From assembly GCA_015522095.1 (NCBI GenBank), contig WAMX01000113.1:1-7780 (forward strand): 7,780 nucleotides of DNA, given 5' to 3'. Position numbers and translations under genes: made by a program. How positions within the stretch are numbered: the stretch's first letter is position 1; every line of letters begins with the position of its first letter. Of the stretch, positions 1-5,385 are shown in pieces. The notes beneath the pieces are model-generated. The model was not told the DNA's origin. It did no database searches and saw only the letters and a list, made by a program, of their open reading frames with translations. Source of the stretch: Nanobdellati archaeon. Its GTDB lineage: Archaea; SpSt-1190.

Positions 1-103
1 CAAGCTTGAGTCCCGCACGCTCAAAGCGGGCTATGACCTCGCCGACGAGCCCGCGCATAGCACCATCTGGCTTCACCATGACAAAAGTCCTTTCCACTGC
101 CAT
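1..103 (-). CDS. ndk: Nucleoside diphosphate kinase, N-terminal part (cut by window edge)
   Basis: Reading the minus strand from an ATG at 103 gives 34 residues before the window ends. They begin [20 protein letters not shown], the hallmark N-terminus of NDK (E-R-T-F-x-M-V-K-P-D-G), followed by [14 protein letters not shown], which fits the first helix of the fold. NDK transfers the gamma phosphate from ATP to other (d)NDPs through a phospho-histidine in the cytoplasm; the catalytic His lies beyond the part visible here. The ATG is about 24 nt from the centre of an AT-rich TATA box (TTTAAA at 124-129), so the mRNA is probably leaderless. The gene diverges from the RNA methyltransferase at 153 and appears to share that TATA box. 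Identity is firm; whether the gene is complete cannot be judged. Confidence 0.93.
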   Translation of the reverse strand, partial: MAVERTFVMVKPDGAMRGLVGEVIARFERAGLKL

Positions 104-118
104 ACAATGCTGCAATGG

Positions 119-134
119 GGTTGTTTAAAAAATT
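119..134. promoter_or_regulatory. Shared divergent TATA box, ndk / Sun-family methyltransferase
   Basis: The AT-rich core TTTAAAAAA (124-132) contains the palindrome TTTAAA (124-129). It lies midway in the 49-bp gap between the ndk ATG (103, minus) and the methyltransferase GTG (153, plus), about 24 nt from one and 25 to 26 nt from the other. Archaeal transcription normally starts about 24 to 28 nt from the TATA centre, so both transcripts would start at or beside their start codon. No second AT-rich box is present in the gap. Confidence 0.75.
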
Positions 135-152
135 CGTGATGCCCTTCTTTAT

Positions 153-947
153 GTGTGGTTTGAGGAGCGGTACGGGGAAGTCTATGGCGACCTGTTTGAC
201 CGGTTCAGGGCAATCCGCCCCAGGCCCGCCCTCCGGGTCCGCTTCCCCGAAGTGGCAGGCAGGCTGAGGGAGAGGGGCGTGAGGCTTGAGCCCGTTCCGT
301 GGTACGGGCGGGGGTTCTTCTTTGAGGGAGATGTTTCGCGCGAGCTTGCCCGTGGAGAGGTGTACCTGCAGGATGCCGCCTCAATGCTTCCTCCCGTGCT
401 CCTTGAGCCGGAAGGCGAGGTCCTTGACATGGCCGCTGCGCCCGGCTCAAAGGCAACGCAGCTCCTTGAGATGGGTGCCCGGGTGGTGGCAAACGAGCCT
501 GATGCGCTGCGCAGGAGGGTGCTGGAGAGGAACCTTGTGAGATATGACGGCTGGGAGATTGCGGGGATGAGGGGGGAGGAGCTCTGGAAACTCGGCAGGA
601 GATTCAACAGGGTGCTGCTTGATGCCCCCTGCACAAACACGGGCACGATGTCCCGCAGGGCAGTGGAGATGTTCACTCCCGCGCGGCTGCGCAGGATGGT
701 GCGGCTGCAGAAGGCGCTGATACGGGCCGCCCTGCGCGTGCTCGAGCCGGGCGGGCTCCTCATTTACTCCACCTGCTCCATCGATCCGCAGGAGAATGAC
801 GGTGTTGTGCGCGCGGCGGTCAGGAGGGGGATGGTGCCCGAGTTTCCCCTTGAAGGGCTCAGGCGCACGGAATTCGGGTATCAGCTCCTGCCTCACGACT
901 TCGGCACGGAGGGTTTCTATGCGGCAAGGCTACGGCAACCTTTATAA
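153..947 (+). CDS. NOL1/NOP2/Sun-family tRNA or rRNA (cytosine-5) methyltransferase
   Basis: This 264-residue protein is an S-adenosylmethionine-dependent RNA m5C methyltransferase. The N-terminal part ends in YLQDAASMLPP (71-81), a typical family signature. The SAM-binding motif I is LDMAAAPGSKATQL (91-104), motif IV is LLDAPCTNTG (155-164) with Cys160, and motif VI is YSTCSIDPQEN (205-215) with the catalytic Thr-Cys at 207-208. Both motif cysteines of the Sun mechanism are therefore present. The protein ends with the expected beta strand (GFYAARLR). It has no PUA domain and is shorter than many family members, with a compact N-terminal region. Start: GTG at 153 is the first usable start codon after the in-frame stop at 126, and it lies about 25 nt from the TATA centre; an ATG at 151 is out of frame. 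The RNA target cannot be read from sequence. Confidence 0.92.
   Translation: MWFEERYGEVYGDLFDRFRAIRPRPALRVRFPEVAGRLRERGVRLEPVPWYGRGFFFEGDVSRELARGEVYLQDAASMLPPVLLEPEGEVLDMAAAPGSKATQLLEMGARVVANEPDALRRRVLERNLVRYDGWEIAGMRGEELWKLGRRFNRVLLDAPCTNTGTMSRRAVEMFTPARLRRMVRLQKALIRAALRVLEPGGLLIYSTCSIDPQENDGVVRAAVRRGMVPEFPLEGLRRTEFGYQLLPHDFGTEGFYAARLRQPL
941..947 (+). promoter_or_regulatory. TATA box of the SSB gene, overlapping the upstream stop codon
   Basis: TTTATAA at 941-947 supplies the last Leu codon and TAA stop of the methyltransferase, and is also the only TATA-like box before the SSB. Transcription would start around 968-972, leaving a leader of about 15 to 19 nt before the ATG at 987. Confidence 0.6.
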
Positions 948-976
948 CCCCTCCCTGCAGGTAGCAATACGAAAAA

Positions 977-981
977 GGTGA
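977..981 (+). promoter_or_regulatory. Shine-Dalgarno of the SSB gene (decides the start)
   Basis: GGTGA at 977-981 matches the archaeal anti-Shine-Dalgarno complement (GGAGGTGA) and ends 5 nt before the ATG at 987. An in-frame GTG at 978 lies inside this element, so the ATG is the better start. Confidence 0.65.
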
Positions 982-986
982 AAGAA

Positions 987-1346
987 ATGAACATTGCGGA
1001 ACTTACGCCCCGCTCGAGAGGAGTGGAGCTGAAGGTAAAAATTGTGGAAAAGAGAGACGAGAGAGAGGTAACTGCCAAGGCGACAGGGAGGCAGCACAGG
1101 GTTGCAGAGTTTCTGGTGGCTGACCCGTCAGGGTCCGTGCTGCTGACGCTCTGGGACGACAGCATTGACAGCGTTGAGCCGGGCAAGAGCTACCTGTTGA
1201 AGAACGGTTATGTTAGCACATTCAGGAACTCAATGCGCTTGAACACTGGCAGGTATGGCTCGCTGGAGCCCATAGACGAGGATGTTGAGGCAAACACCGA
1301 AAACAACGTTTCCGAGAAATTTGTTGATTCCCCGGGCCGCTTCTAA
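987..1346 (+). CDS. ssb: Single-OB-fold ssDNA-binding protein (Sulfolobus SSB / RPA type)
   Basis: This 119-residue protein should bind single-stranded DNA in replication and repair. Its opening MNIAELTPRSRGVELKVKIV and central GSVLLTLWDDSIDSVEPGKS align well, from memory, with the OB fold of Sulfolobus solfataricus SSB (N-L-K-P, then GRVKLTLWGKHAGSIKEGQ). Counted from the ATG at 987, the aromatic DNA-stacking positions fall at the same numbers as in the Sulfolobus protein: Trp56, residue 75 (Tyr here, Trp there) and Phe79. The C-terminal tail (about 97-119) is short and acidic, without the Gly/Arg-rich stretch of the Sulfolobus tail. A GTG at 978 would add three residues but overlaps the ribosome binding site. 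The gene follows the RNA methyltransferase with its own TATA box, and ends in a hairpin plus T-tract terminator. It could equally be labelled a minimal RPA. Confidence 0.85.
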   Translation: MNIAELTPRSRGVELKVKIVEKRDEREVTAKATGRQHRVAEFLVADPSGSVLLTLWDDSIDSVEPGKSYLLKNGYVSTFRNSMRLNTGRYGSLEPIDEDVEANTENNVSEKFVDSPGRF

Positions 1347-1369
1347 GCGCCCTTTATTTTATTATTTTT
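1334..1369 (+). terminator. Hairpin plus T-tract terminator of the SSB gene
   Basis: GGG (1334-1336) and CGCT (1338-1341) can pair with AGCG and CCC (1346-1352) around a TCTA loop, with one bulged C at 1337. TTTATTTTATTATTTTT follows at 1353-1369. The hairpin spans the SSB stop codon. The T tract lies within the last codons of the convergent NFACT-R gene. T-rich runs are the known core signal of archaeal intrinsic termination; the stem may help but is not required. Confidence 0.7.
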
Positions 1370-2109
1370 GATCTTCCCGGCGGGAGCGCCCTCTGCACTT
1401 CTTCTGGCTCCGCGTCCAGTCTCTTTGCGACTTCCCTGATTATCTCGCCGGGCTTCCTGTCGCCCGGCTCTATGAGCACAGATTTCTCTGCCCACGCCTC
1501 TATTGCTGCGGGAGGCCCGCACGTCACCCTGCCCTCGCGCACGCCCACCGCTGCCCTGAGCTCTGCCCTTCCCCAGTCCTTCTTCCCGTACACCATGAAC
1601 GCACCCTTCCCGATGTACTCTCCGCTGGGCGCCTGCTTGGTGAACCGCTCGCGCGGGGCGTAGAACACGTCCACGGCACCATAGCCCGCGCTCCACGCCT
1701 TGGAGAATATCCCCGCGGCCTGCACTACTTCGCGCACGCTTTCCTCATCCGCCCCGCCCTTCAGCACGAAAAATGGCGCACCCTTTATGTCCGCGTGGAA
1801 GCACAGCTCTTCCGGCCCGGCGTGCTTCTTCATGAGAACCTCGTTGCTGGTGGCGTCCCGCCCGCCAATGACAAGCTTCCCCGTGCTTGAAAAGAACCAG
1901 CGGAACTTCTCATACCATTCGCGCTCCTTTTTGATTTTCATAACCTCCTTCACACGGACTTCCCTTTCCCCCATCCTCTCGAGCTTTTTCTCAAGCTCCC
2001 TGAGGACCTCCCTTGCCTTCTCAGCCTTCTGCTCGAGTTTCTTCGCGCGCTCAAAAAGCTCGCTTGCATTGCGCGCCGCGCTCCTGTCCGTGTCCAGCTC
2101 CACCTCCAC
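1354..2109 (-). CDS. Stand-alone NFACT-R (DUF814) protein, RqcH/NEMF/Tae2 C-terminal type
   Basis: This 251-residue protein corresponds to the C-terminal half of the NFACT family (RqcH, NEMF, Rqc2/Tae2), which binds peptidyl-tRNA on stalled 60S/50S subunits in ribosome quality control. Residues 1-65 match the coiled-coil segment (VELDTDRSAARNA, then heptad-like Lys/Glu helices). Residues 66-180 form the NFACT-R domain: YEKFRWFFSSTGKLVIGGRD (66-85), FHADIKG (104-110), FSKAW (135-139) and APSGEYIGKGAFMVYGKKDW (160-179). A C-terminal extension follows, ending in PPGRSKIIK. The NFACT-N domain and helix-hairpin-helix region, which fill the first half of full-length proteins of about 600 residues or more, are missing; the coding region begins cleanly at GTG 2109, about 24 nt from a TATA box, so this is not an obvious truncation artefact. 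An N-terminal partner could be encoded elsewhere. Without the N-terminal domain, C-terminal tail elongation cannot be assumed. Confidence 0.85.
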   Translation of the reverse strand: MEVELDTDRSAARNASELFERAKKLEQKAEKAREVLRELEKKLERMGEREVRVKEVMKIKKEREWYEKFRWFFSSTGKLVIGGRDATSNEVLMKKHAGPEELCFHADIKGAPFFVLKGGADEESVREVVQAAGIFSKAWSAGYGAVDVFYAPRERFTKQAPSGEYIGKGAFMVYGKKDWGRAELRAAVGVREGRVTCGPPAAIEAWAEKSVLIEPGDRKPGEIIREVAKRLDAEPEEVQRALPPGRSKIIK

Positions 2110-2127
2110 ATTGTTTTTATAAGAACC

Positions 2128-2138
2128 CTTTTAAATAG
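2128..2138. promoter_or_regulatory. Shared divergent TATA box, NFACT-R / ASCH
   Basis: CTTTTAAATAG (2128-2138) is centred at about 2132.5, exactly midway between the NFACT-R GTG (2109, minus) and the ASCH GTG (2156, plus), 23 to 24 nt from each. A second AT-rich stretch (2114-2122) is only about 10 nt from the NFACT-R start, too close to act as its TATA box. Confidence 0.75.
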
Positions 2139-2155
2139 CTGGTTTTTTTCAGTAT

Positions 2156-2551
2156 GTGGGTTATGACCCCCTGAGGTTTACTCGTCCGCTGCCGGAGCTA
2201 ATTCTCTCTGGCGAAAAATACACCACCTGGCGCCTCTCCCACCGGAATATTGCTGAGGGCGAGCGCGTGATTCTTTACTACAATGAGCTCGTGCCATTTG
2301 CAGAGGCAGTTGTGAAGAAAGTGGAATACAAGACGCTCCAGCAGCTCTGGGATGAAGGGTTCTCCGGCCACGAGAGTTTCAAATCGTTTGGTGAGCTTCT
2401 TGAAGTTTACAGCAACTACTACGGGAGAGAAGTGTCCTTTGACGATGTTGCAGAGGTCATACACTTAGAACTCGTTTATTTTGAGGAGGACAGGGATTTT
2501 CTGGACCTTTTCAAGATGCTATACCAAAATTTAAATAATTCCGCTCCTTAG
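2156..2551 (+). CDS. ASCH-domain protein
   Basis: This 131-residue protein has the ASCH signature near its N-terminus: LILSGEKYTTWRL (15-27), matching the G-x-K-T-x-T-x-R loop that binds RNA or nucleotides in this PUA-related fold. It continues with RVILYYNELVPFAEAVVKKVEY (37-58), the central strands of the domain, and a C-terminal part rich in acidic and aromatic residues (FGELLEVYSNYYG, VIHLELVYFEEDRDF). ASCH proteins are proposed RNA-binding or RNA-modifying factors, and some members are nucleases or amidohydrolases of modified nucleosides; the role here is not known. Start: GTG at 2156, about 24 nt from the shared TATA box and near the natural beginning of the domain; an overlapping ATG at 2154 leads only to a six-codon frame. 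The codons for residues 125-128 (NLNN) contain the TATA box of the histone gene. Confidence 0.82.
   Translation: MGYDPLRFTRPLPELILSGEKYTTWRLSHRNIAEGERVILYYNELVPFAEAVVKKVEYKTLQQLWDEGFSGHESFKSFGELLEVYSNYYGREVSFDDVAEVIHLELVYFEEDRDFLDLFKMLYQNLNNSAP
2527..2539 (+). promoter_or_regulatory. TATA box of the histone gene, inside the end of the ASCH gene
   Basis: AAATTTAAATAAT (2527-2539), with core TTTAAATA at 2530-2537, is about 24 nt before the histone ATG at 2558, predicting a leaderless mRNA. The box lies within ASCH codons for Asn-Leu-Asn-Asn. Confidence 0.72.
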
Positions 2552-2557
2552 CTGAGC

Positions 2558-2767
2558 ATGGCAGAGGTTTTTTCAACAGCCCCTTTCAAGAAGCTCCTCA
2601 AGGAGAACGGGCTGAGGGTGAGTGACGACGCGGCCGAGGCCCTTGCCGAGCTCACGGAAGGCGTGGGCTTCGTGGTTCTGGAGGAGGCAATGGCCGCTGC
2701 TGCGGAGAACAAGCGCAAGACGGTGCGCAAGGAAGACATTGAAGAAGCAGAGAGGAAGCTATGGTAG
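2558..2767 (+). CDS. Archaeal histone
   Basis: This 69-residue protein is a single histone fold of the HMf type, which dimerises and wraps DNA. Helix 1 is APFKKLLKENG (8-18). The loop LRVSDDA (19-25) has the DNA-contacting Arg20 before helix 2, which is long and very Ala-rich (24-50). Loop 2 is RKTV followed by RKEDIEEAERKL (helix 3), keeping the Arg-Thr pair (54, 56) and the Asp60 that forms the conserved salt bridge. There is no tail; the protein ends in Trp69. It has its own leaderless-type promoter, and its last codons overlap the start of the prepilin peptidase gene by 7 nt (ATGGTAG), so the two should be co-transcribed and translationally coupled. Confidence 0.93.
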   Translation: MAEVFSTAPFKKLLKENGLRVSDDAAEALAELTEGVGFVVLEEAMAAAAENKRKTVRKEDIEEAERKLW

Positions 2768-3516
2768 GTCTCCTTCCCGCGTTTCTGGTCTTCTACGGGT
2801 TTTTCGTGGTCTTTTACTCGTCCGCTGTTGACTTTCTCACCACTTACCTTCCCGAGCGGCTTGTGAAGTCAGCAATACCCTTCTCTGCTGCGGGCTGGCT
2901 GGTTGTGAGCCTGCTCAGCCGCTCTGCCCGGCCCGTCGTGGACTCCCTGCTCTGGGCGGCGGCCTCCTTTGCACTCGGCTACGTCCTCTACCGGCTGCGG
3001 CTCTGGGCGAGCGGCGATATGTGGCTGCTCTCCGCGGCTTCTGCATCCCTCTCCCCGGCATTCCCCAATTTCTGGCTCTTCTTCCCCTACATGCTCATCT
3101 GGGCGGGCATCCTCGGCACCTTTTACTACTGCTTCTTCTTTGTGAAGCACAGGCTCTACGAGAAGCACCTGCCAGTTGCCCTCACCTTCCTCGCCATACT
3201 CGGATATTCCCTTCTCTCGCCCCTTGAGCGCTTCCCGTGGGCGATTTCTGCGCTCATTTTCTTCGTGCTCTTCACAAGGAAGGATGTTGAGGCACTCTTC
3301 ATCCGCGAAAAGCCCGTCAGGGAGCTTGAGGAGGATGACTGGGTGCTTGATGACCTGAAACTTGGAGACAGGGTAATAAAGGCGCCGGCCGTCCTGACAA
3401 AGAAGGAAGAAGCCCTCGCGCGCCGCCTCGGCAGGGGAAAGGTGCGCGTCAAGGGGGGCGTGCCCATGACTCCCGCATTCTCCCTGGCGCTGGCGAGCCT
3501 CCTGTTCACCCTCTGA
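2761..3516 (+). CDS. A24 family (class III) prepilin/preflagellin peptidase, PibD/FlaK type
   Basis: This 251-residue membrane protein should be an aspartyl protease that trims N-terminal signal peptides of archaellins and type IV pilins at the cytoplasmic face. Hydrophobic helices cover about 4-20, 40-52, 62-78, 88-127 (two segments), 137-152 and 159-171, with a final hydrophobic stretch at 236-250. The two expected catalytic aspartates are Asp24 (in VDFLTTYLP, the D-x6-P motif after helix 1) and Asp86 in ASGDMWLL. The latter is the GxGD motif with the first Gly replaced by Ala. A soluble stretch (about 173-232) precedes GVPMTPAF, which resembles the conserved GIPFVP-like C-terminal motif of archaeal members. 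The ATG at 2761 overlaps the histone stop codon; AGAGG at 2751-2755 is a modest ribosome binding site. No pilin gene is visible nearby. Confidence 0.8.
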   Translation: MVGLLPAFLVFYGFFVVFYSSAVDFLTTYLPERLVKSAIPFSAAGWLVVSLLSRSARPVVDSLLWAAASFALGYVLYRLRLWASGDMWLLSAASASLSPAFPNFWLFFPYMLIWAGILGTFYYCFFFVKHRLYEKHLPVALTFLAILGYSLLSPLERFPWAISALIFFVLFTRKDVEALFIREKPVRELEEDDWVLDDLKLGDRVIKAPAVLTKKEEALARRLGRGKVRVKGGVPMTPAFSLALASLLFTL

Positions 3517-3679
3517 CCTTTCCAAGGACCGTGTTCAGGGTGTCAATGGCGAATATCGCCGTCACCAGCACAATGTACCCGACAAAGGGCCGGAGGTTTC
3601 CAGTCAGCTTGTAATAAATCCCGAGAAGGAGGGCAATTGTGAGGTTTATGAACGCCTTGTCCTTCTCAAACCACTTCAT
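3506..3679 (-). CDS. Small two-helix membrane protein of unknown function
   Basis: This 57-residue ORF begins MKWFEKDKAFINLTIALLLG and ends TVLGKVRG. Two hydrophobic segments are visible, about 10-27 and 32-53, joined by a short YKLTGNLRP turn. Lys and Arg residues lie at both ends and in the loop. The gene is well supported: its ATG overlaps the stop of the MBL hydrolase gene in a 4-nt ATGA, and a strong Shine-Dalgarno GAGGTGA sits 4 nt before the start. Its 3' end overlaps the convergent prepilin peptidase gene by 11 nt. I do not recognise the family. The tight coupling suggests it acts with, or is made in proportion to, the hydrolase. Confidence 0.8.
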   Translation of the reverse strand: MKWFEKDKAFINLTIALLLGIYYKLTGNLRPFVGYIVLVTAIFAIDTLNTVLGKVRG

Positions 3680-4320
3680 CTGTTCACCTCTATGGACTCC
3701 CCCTCCTTCAGCACAACGACCCTGTCGCTCCGCTTTGCCATCTCGTAGGGGTCGGCCTGTATCTGCTCAAATGTGCTGAAGTGCATGGGTATCACTATCC
3801 GCGGTGCCATCTCTTCCGCGAGCTTCAGCGCCTCTTCCATGTCCATCGTGAAGTGCCCGCCTATTGGGAGCAGTGCGACATCCGTGTTGATTTTTCCCAG
3901 CTCCGCGTTGTAGTATGTGTCCCCCGCGTGGTAAACCCGCACCCCGTCGAAATCAAGCAGGTATCCCACGGGAAACTCGGACTGGTGGTGGAACGCGGGC
4001 ATCACCTTGAGAGTGAAGTTTGGATAATCAAGCTTGTTGCCCGGGCGTACCTTGATGATCTTGAAGCCCAGCTTCCTCTCGACAGGTGGCGGGCCTATGA
4101 CCTTCGAGCCGAGCTTCTCCGCGAACATGCGCACCACCTGCTCGTCACAGTGATCAAAATGCTCGTGGGTTATCAACACGAACTGCGGTTTCAGCGTCCT
4201 GAAGTCAAATTTCGCGGGCTCCCTGCGGCGCTGGTCCGGAGTGAAATAGGGGTCCACCACAATCTCCGTGCCCCTGTAAAACAGGCGGAAGCCTGCATGA
4301 CCGAGATACTGTATCTCCAT
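3676..4320 (-). CDS. MBL-fold metal-dependent hydrolase (UPF0173 / UlaG-like)
   Basis: This 214-residue protein is a metallo-beta-lactamase-fold hydrolase that should carry two metal ions. It opens MEIQYLGHAGFRL, the UPF0173 signature with the G-H-A motif. It has the metal-binding THEHFDH (51-57: His52, His54, Asp56, His57), a His pair (111-112), HAGDT (131-135, with His131 and Asp134), GGHFTMD (154-160), and a final His180 in IPMHF. All expected metal ligands are therefore present and its length is close to the family norm of about 220 to 230. The substrate is not predictable. The ATG at 4320 lies about 24 nt from a TATA box overlapping the stop of the TctA-type gene, and the gene is coupled to the small membrane protein downstream. 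Confidence 0.9.
   Translation of the reverse strand: MEIQYLGHAGFRLFYRGTEIVVDPYFTPDQRRREPAKFDFRTLKPQFVLITHEHFDHCDEQVVRMFAEKLGSKVIGPPPVERKLGFKIIKVRPGNKLDYPNFTLKVMPAFHHQSEFPVGYLLDFDGVRVYHAGDTYYNAELGKINTDVALLPIGGHFTMDMEEALKLAEEMAPRIVIPMHFSTFEQIQADPYEMAKRSDRVVVLKEGESIEVNR
3684..3690 (-). promoter_or_regulatory. Strong Shine-Dalgarno of the 57-residue membrane protein
   Basis: Minus-strand GAGGTGA is a near-complete match to the archaeal consensus and ends 4 nt before the ATG at 3679. It lies inside the last codons of the hydrolase gene. It fits a mixed scheme with leaderless first genes and Shine-Dalgarno-led internal genes. Confidence 0.75.
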
Positions 4321-4340
4321 AACAATACTGCAGGTGGCGA

Positions 4341-4348
4341 GTATTTAG
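4341..4348 (-). promoter_or_regulatory. TATA box of the MBL hydrolase gene, overlapping the upstream stop
   Basis: Minus-strand CTAAATAC (4348-4341) is centred about 24 nt from the hydrolase ATG at 4320. Its TAA is the stop codon of the TctA-family gene (4347-4345). A leaderless transcript is predicted, although read-through from the upstream gene is possible. Confidence 0.6.
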
Positions 4349-5385
4349 CCATTACTGAGATACCACGCCATTGTTGGAACGAGCAGGGAGCCCATGAGGT
4401 GGACGCGCTCGAAGCCGAGGTAATACGGGGCAAGCCCCAGAAGGAACGACGGGACTGCGAGGGGCAGCGCATCCCGATATGCCGCGACCATCACGATGAT
4501 GATGGCTGCAAAGGAGAGCCGCCTCACATCGGGTATGCGGTTTATGGCAGCAGCAACATACCTCGCCAGAAGGAGCGTTGTGGCGTATGCCGCCACCGCC
4601 TGAACCATGAAATCGGGAGGGGCGGCCCGTATCGCCTCAACGGTTGCCATCCTTCCCTTGCCGAAGCGCGCATAGGACTCGAAGGAGAAGAGGAAGGATG
4701 AGGATGCCATGGCCCCGGCAGCCGCCAGGCCGCGCGCGGCCCCGAAGAACGAGACCAGGACCACATACGCCTGTGCAGGCGTTATTGCGGGGAAAAGTGA
4801 TATGAGCAGCCCGCCCATGGTCCCCGCAAATGCTTCGGGAAAGCTCATCACCACCCGCGGCCGCCCGACCCTCTGCTTCGGAATGGGCGCGGCGGAATAC
4901 AGCCCTGCCAGCCCGAACATCGAGGCGAAGTGCACCCCCAGCGGGTCCTCCCACTTCCCGAGTATGAAGGCCCCGTATGCCCCCGAGAGCAGGAAGAAGA
5001 GCAGCGCGAGCGGCCTGTTCTTTGACCTGCCGAGGAGGAGGGCAGCGGTGAGGATGAGGAAGGGAAGGGTTGCGGCACGCAGTGCCCCTGCAGGGACCAG
5101 GCCGTAGGCCCACCTCGTCACCGCGTATATTGCCGTGCCCAGGAGTGCGCCCCCTGAAAATTCCTCAATTGCCCTCTGCAGCTCCCCCCGCTTTGCCGCT
5201 TCCTGGCCCGGCAGCAGGAGCGCGGAGAGCTCGGGAGAAGGTATGAGCAGTGTGGCGGGGATTATTGAGGAGAAAATGGACGCGAAAACGACTTCAAACA
5301 GCCACTCCTTCCCAAAGGGTATTAGGAGATTCGGGTGGAATCCGGGGAGGGCTCCAAGGAGCACGCCTGCCAGTGAGCCAATCAA
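4345..5385 (-). CDS. TctA/DUF112-family (COG1784-like) integral membrane protein
   Basis: This 346-residue polytopic membrane protein is mostly hydrophobic helices. Two glycine/proline loops, LPGFHPNLL (13-21) and LFPAITPAQA (197-206), sit at equivalent places in the two halves, as expected for the TctA fold with its internal repeat. TctA is the large membrane subunit of bacterial tripartite tricarboxylate transporters. Archaeal relatives such as this are shorter and lack evident TctB/TctC partners, so the substrate is unknown. No periplasmic binding protein or small subunit is encoded nearby. The start appears to be TTG at 5385, overlapping the Sec61 beta stop (TTGA), and only 12 residues precede the first conserved loop. 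I found no start codon just upstream in this frame. Translation by termination-reinitiation after Sec61 beta is likely. Confidence 0.75.
   Translation of the reverse strand: MIGSLAGVLLGALPGFHPNLLIPFGKEWLFEVVFASIFSSIIPATLLIPSPELSALLLPGQEAAKRGELQRAIEEFSGGALLGTAIYAVTRWAYGLVPAGALRAATLPFLILTAALLLGRSKNRPLALLFFLLSGAYGAFILGKWEDPLGVHFASMFGLAGLYSAAPIPKQRVGRPRVVMSFPEAFAGTMGGLLISLFPAITPAQAYVVLVSFFGAARGLAAAGAMASSSFLFSFESYARFGKGRMATVEAIRAAPPDFMVQAVAAYATTLLLARYVAAAINRIPDVRRLSFAAIIIVMVAAYRDALPLAVPSFLLGLAPYYLGFERVHLMGSLLVPTMAWYLSNG

Noticed and set aside
182..896. Minus-strand frames opposite the methyltransferase gene (182-763 and 447-896)
   Set aside because: The plus strand encodes all catalytic motifs of the Sun family in order. 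The antisense frames show no motif and have no promoter.
978..986. GTG at 978 as the start of the SSB
   Set aside because: It overlaps the GGTGA ribosome binding site, while the ATG at 987 has ideal spacing and gives the family's usual N-terminus.
2761..3516. The prepilin peptidase gene as part of a pilus or archaellum cluster
   Set aside because: No pilin, ATPase or platform protein lies in the window. The neighbours are a histone and, in the opposite direction, a small membrane protein.
2869..3525. A 218-codon minus-strand open frame opposite the prepilin peptidase gene
   Set aside because: Its translation is low-complexity and charged, a typical shadow of a hydrophobic gene, and the opposite strand has membrane helices and both catalytic Asp motifs.
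3781..4701. A 306-codon plus-strand open frame opposite the MBL hydrolase and TctA genes
   Set aside because: It lies antisense to two well-supported genes, spans their junction, has no TATA box or ribosome binding site, and its translation resembles no family. Long open antisense frames are expected in GC-rich coding DNA.
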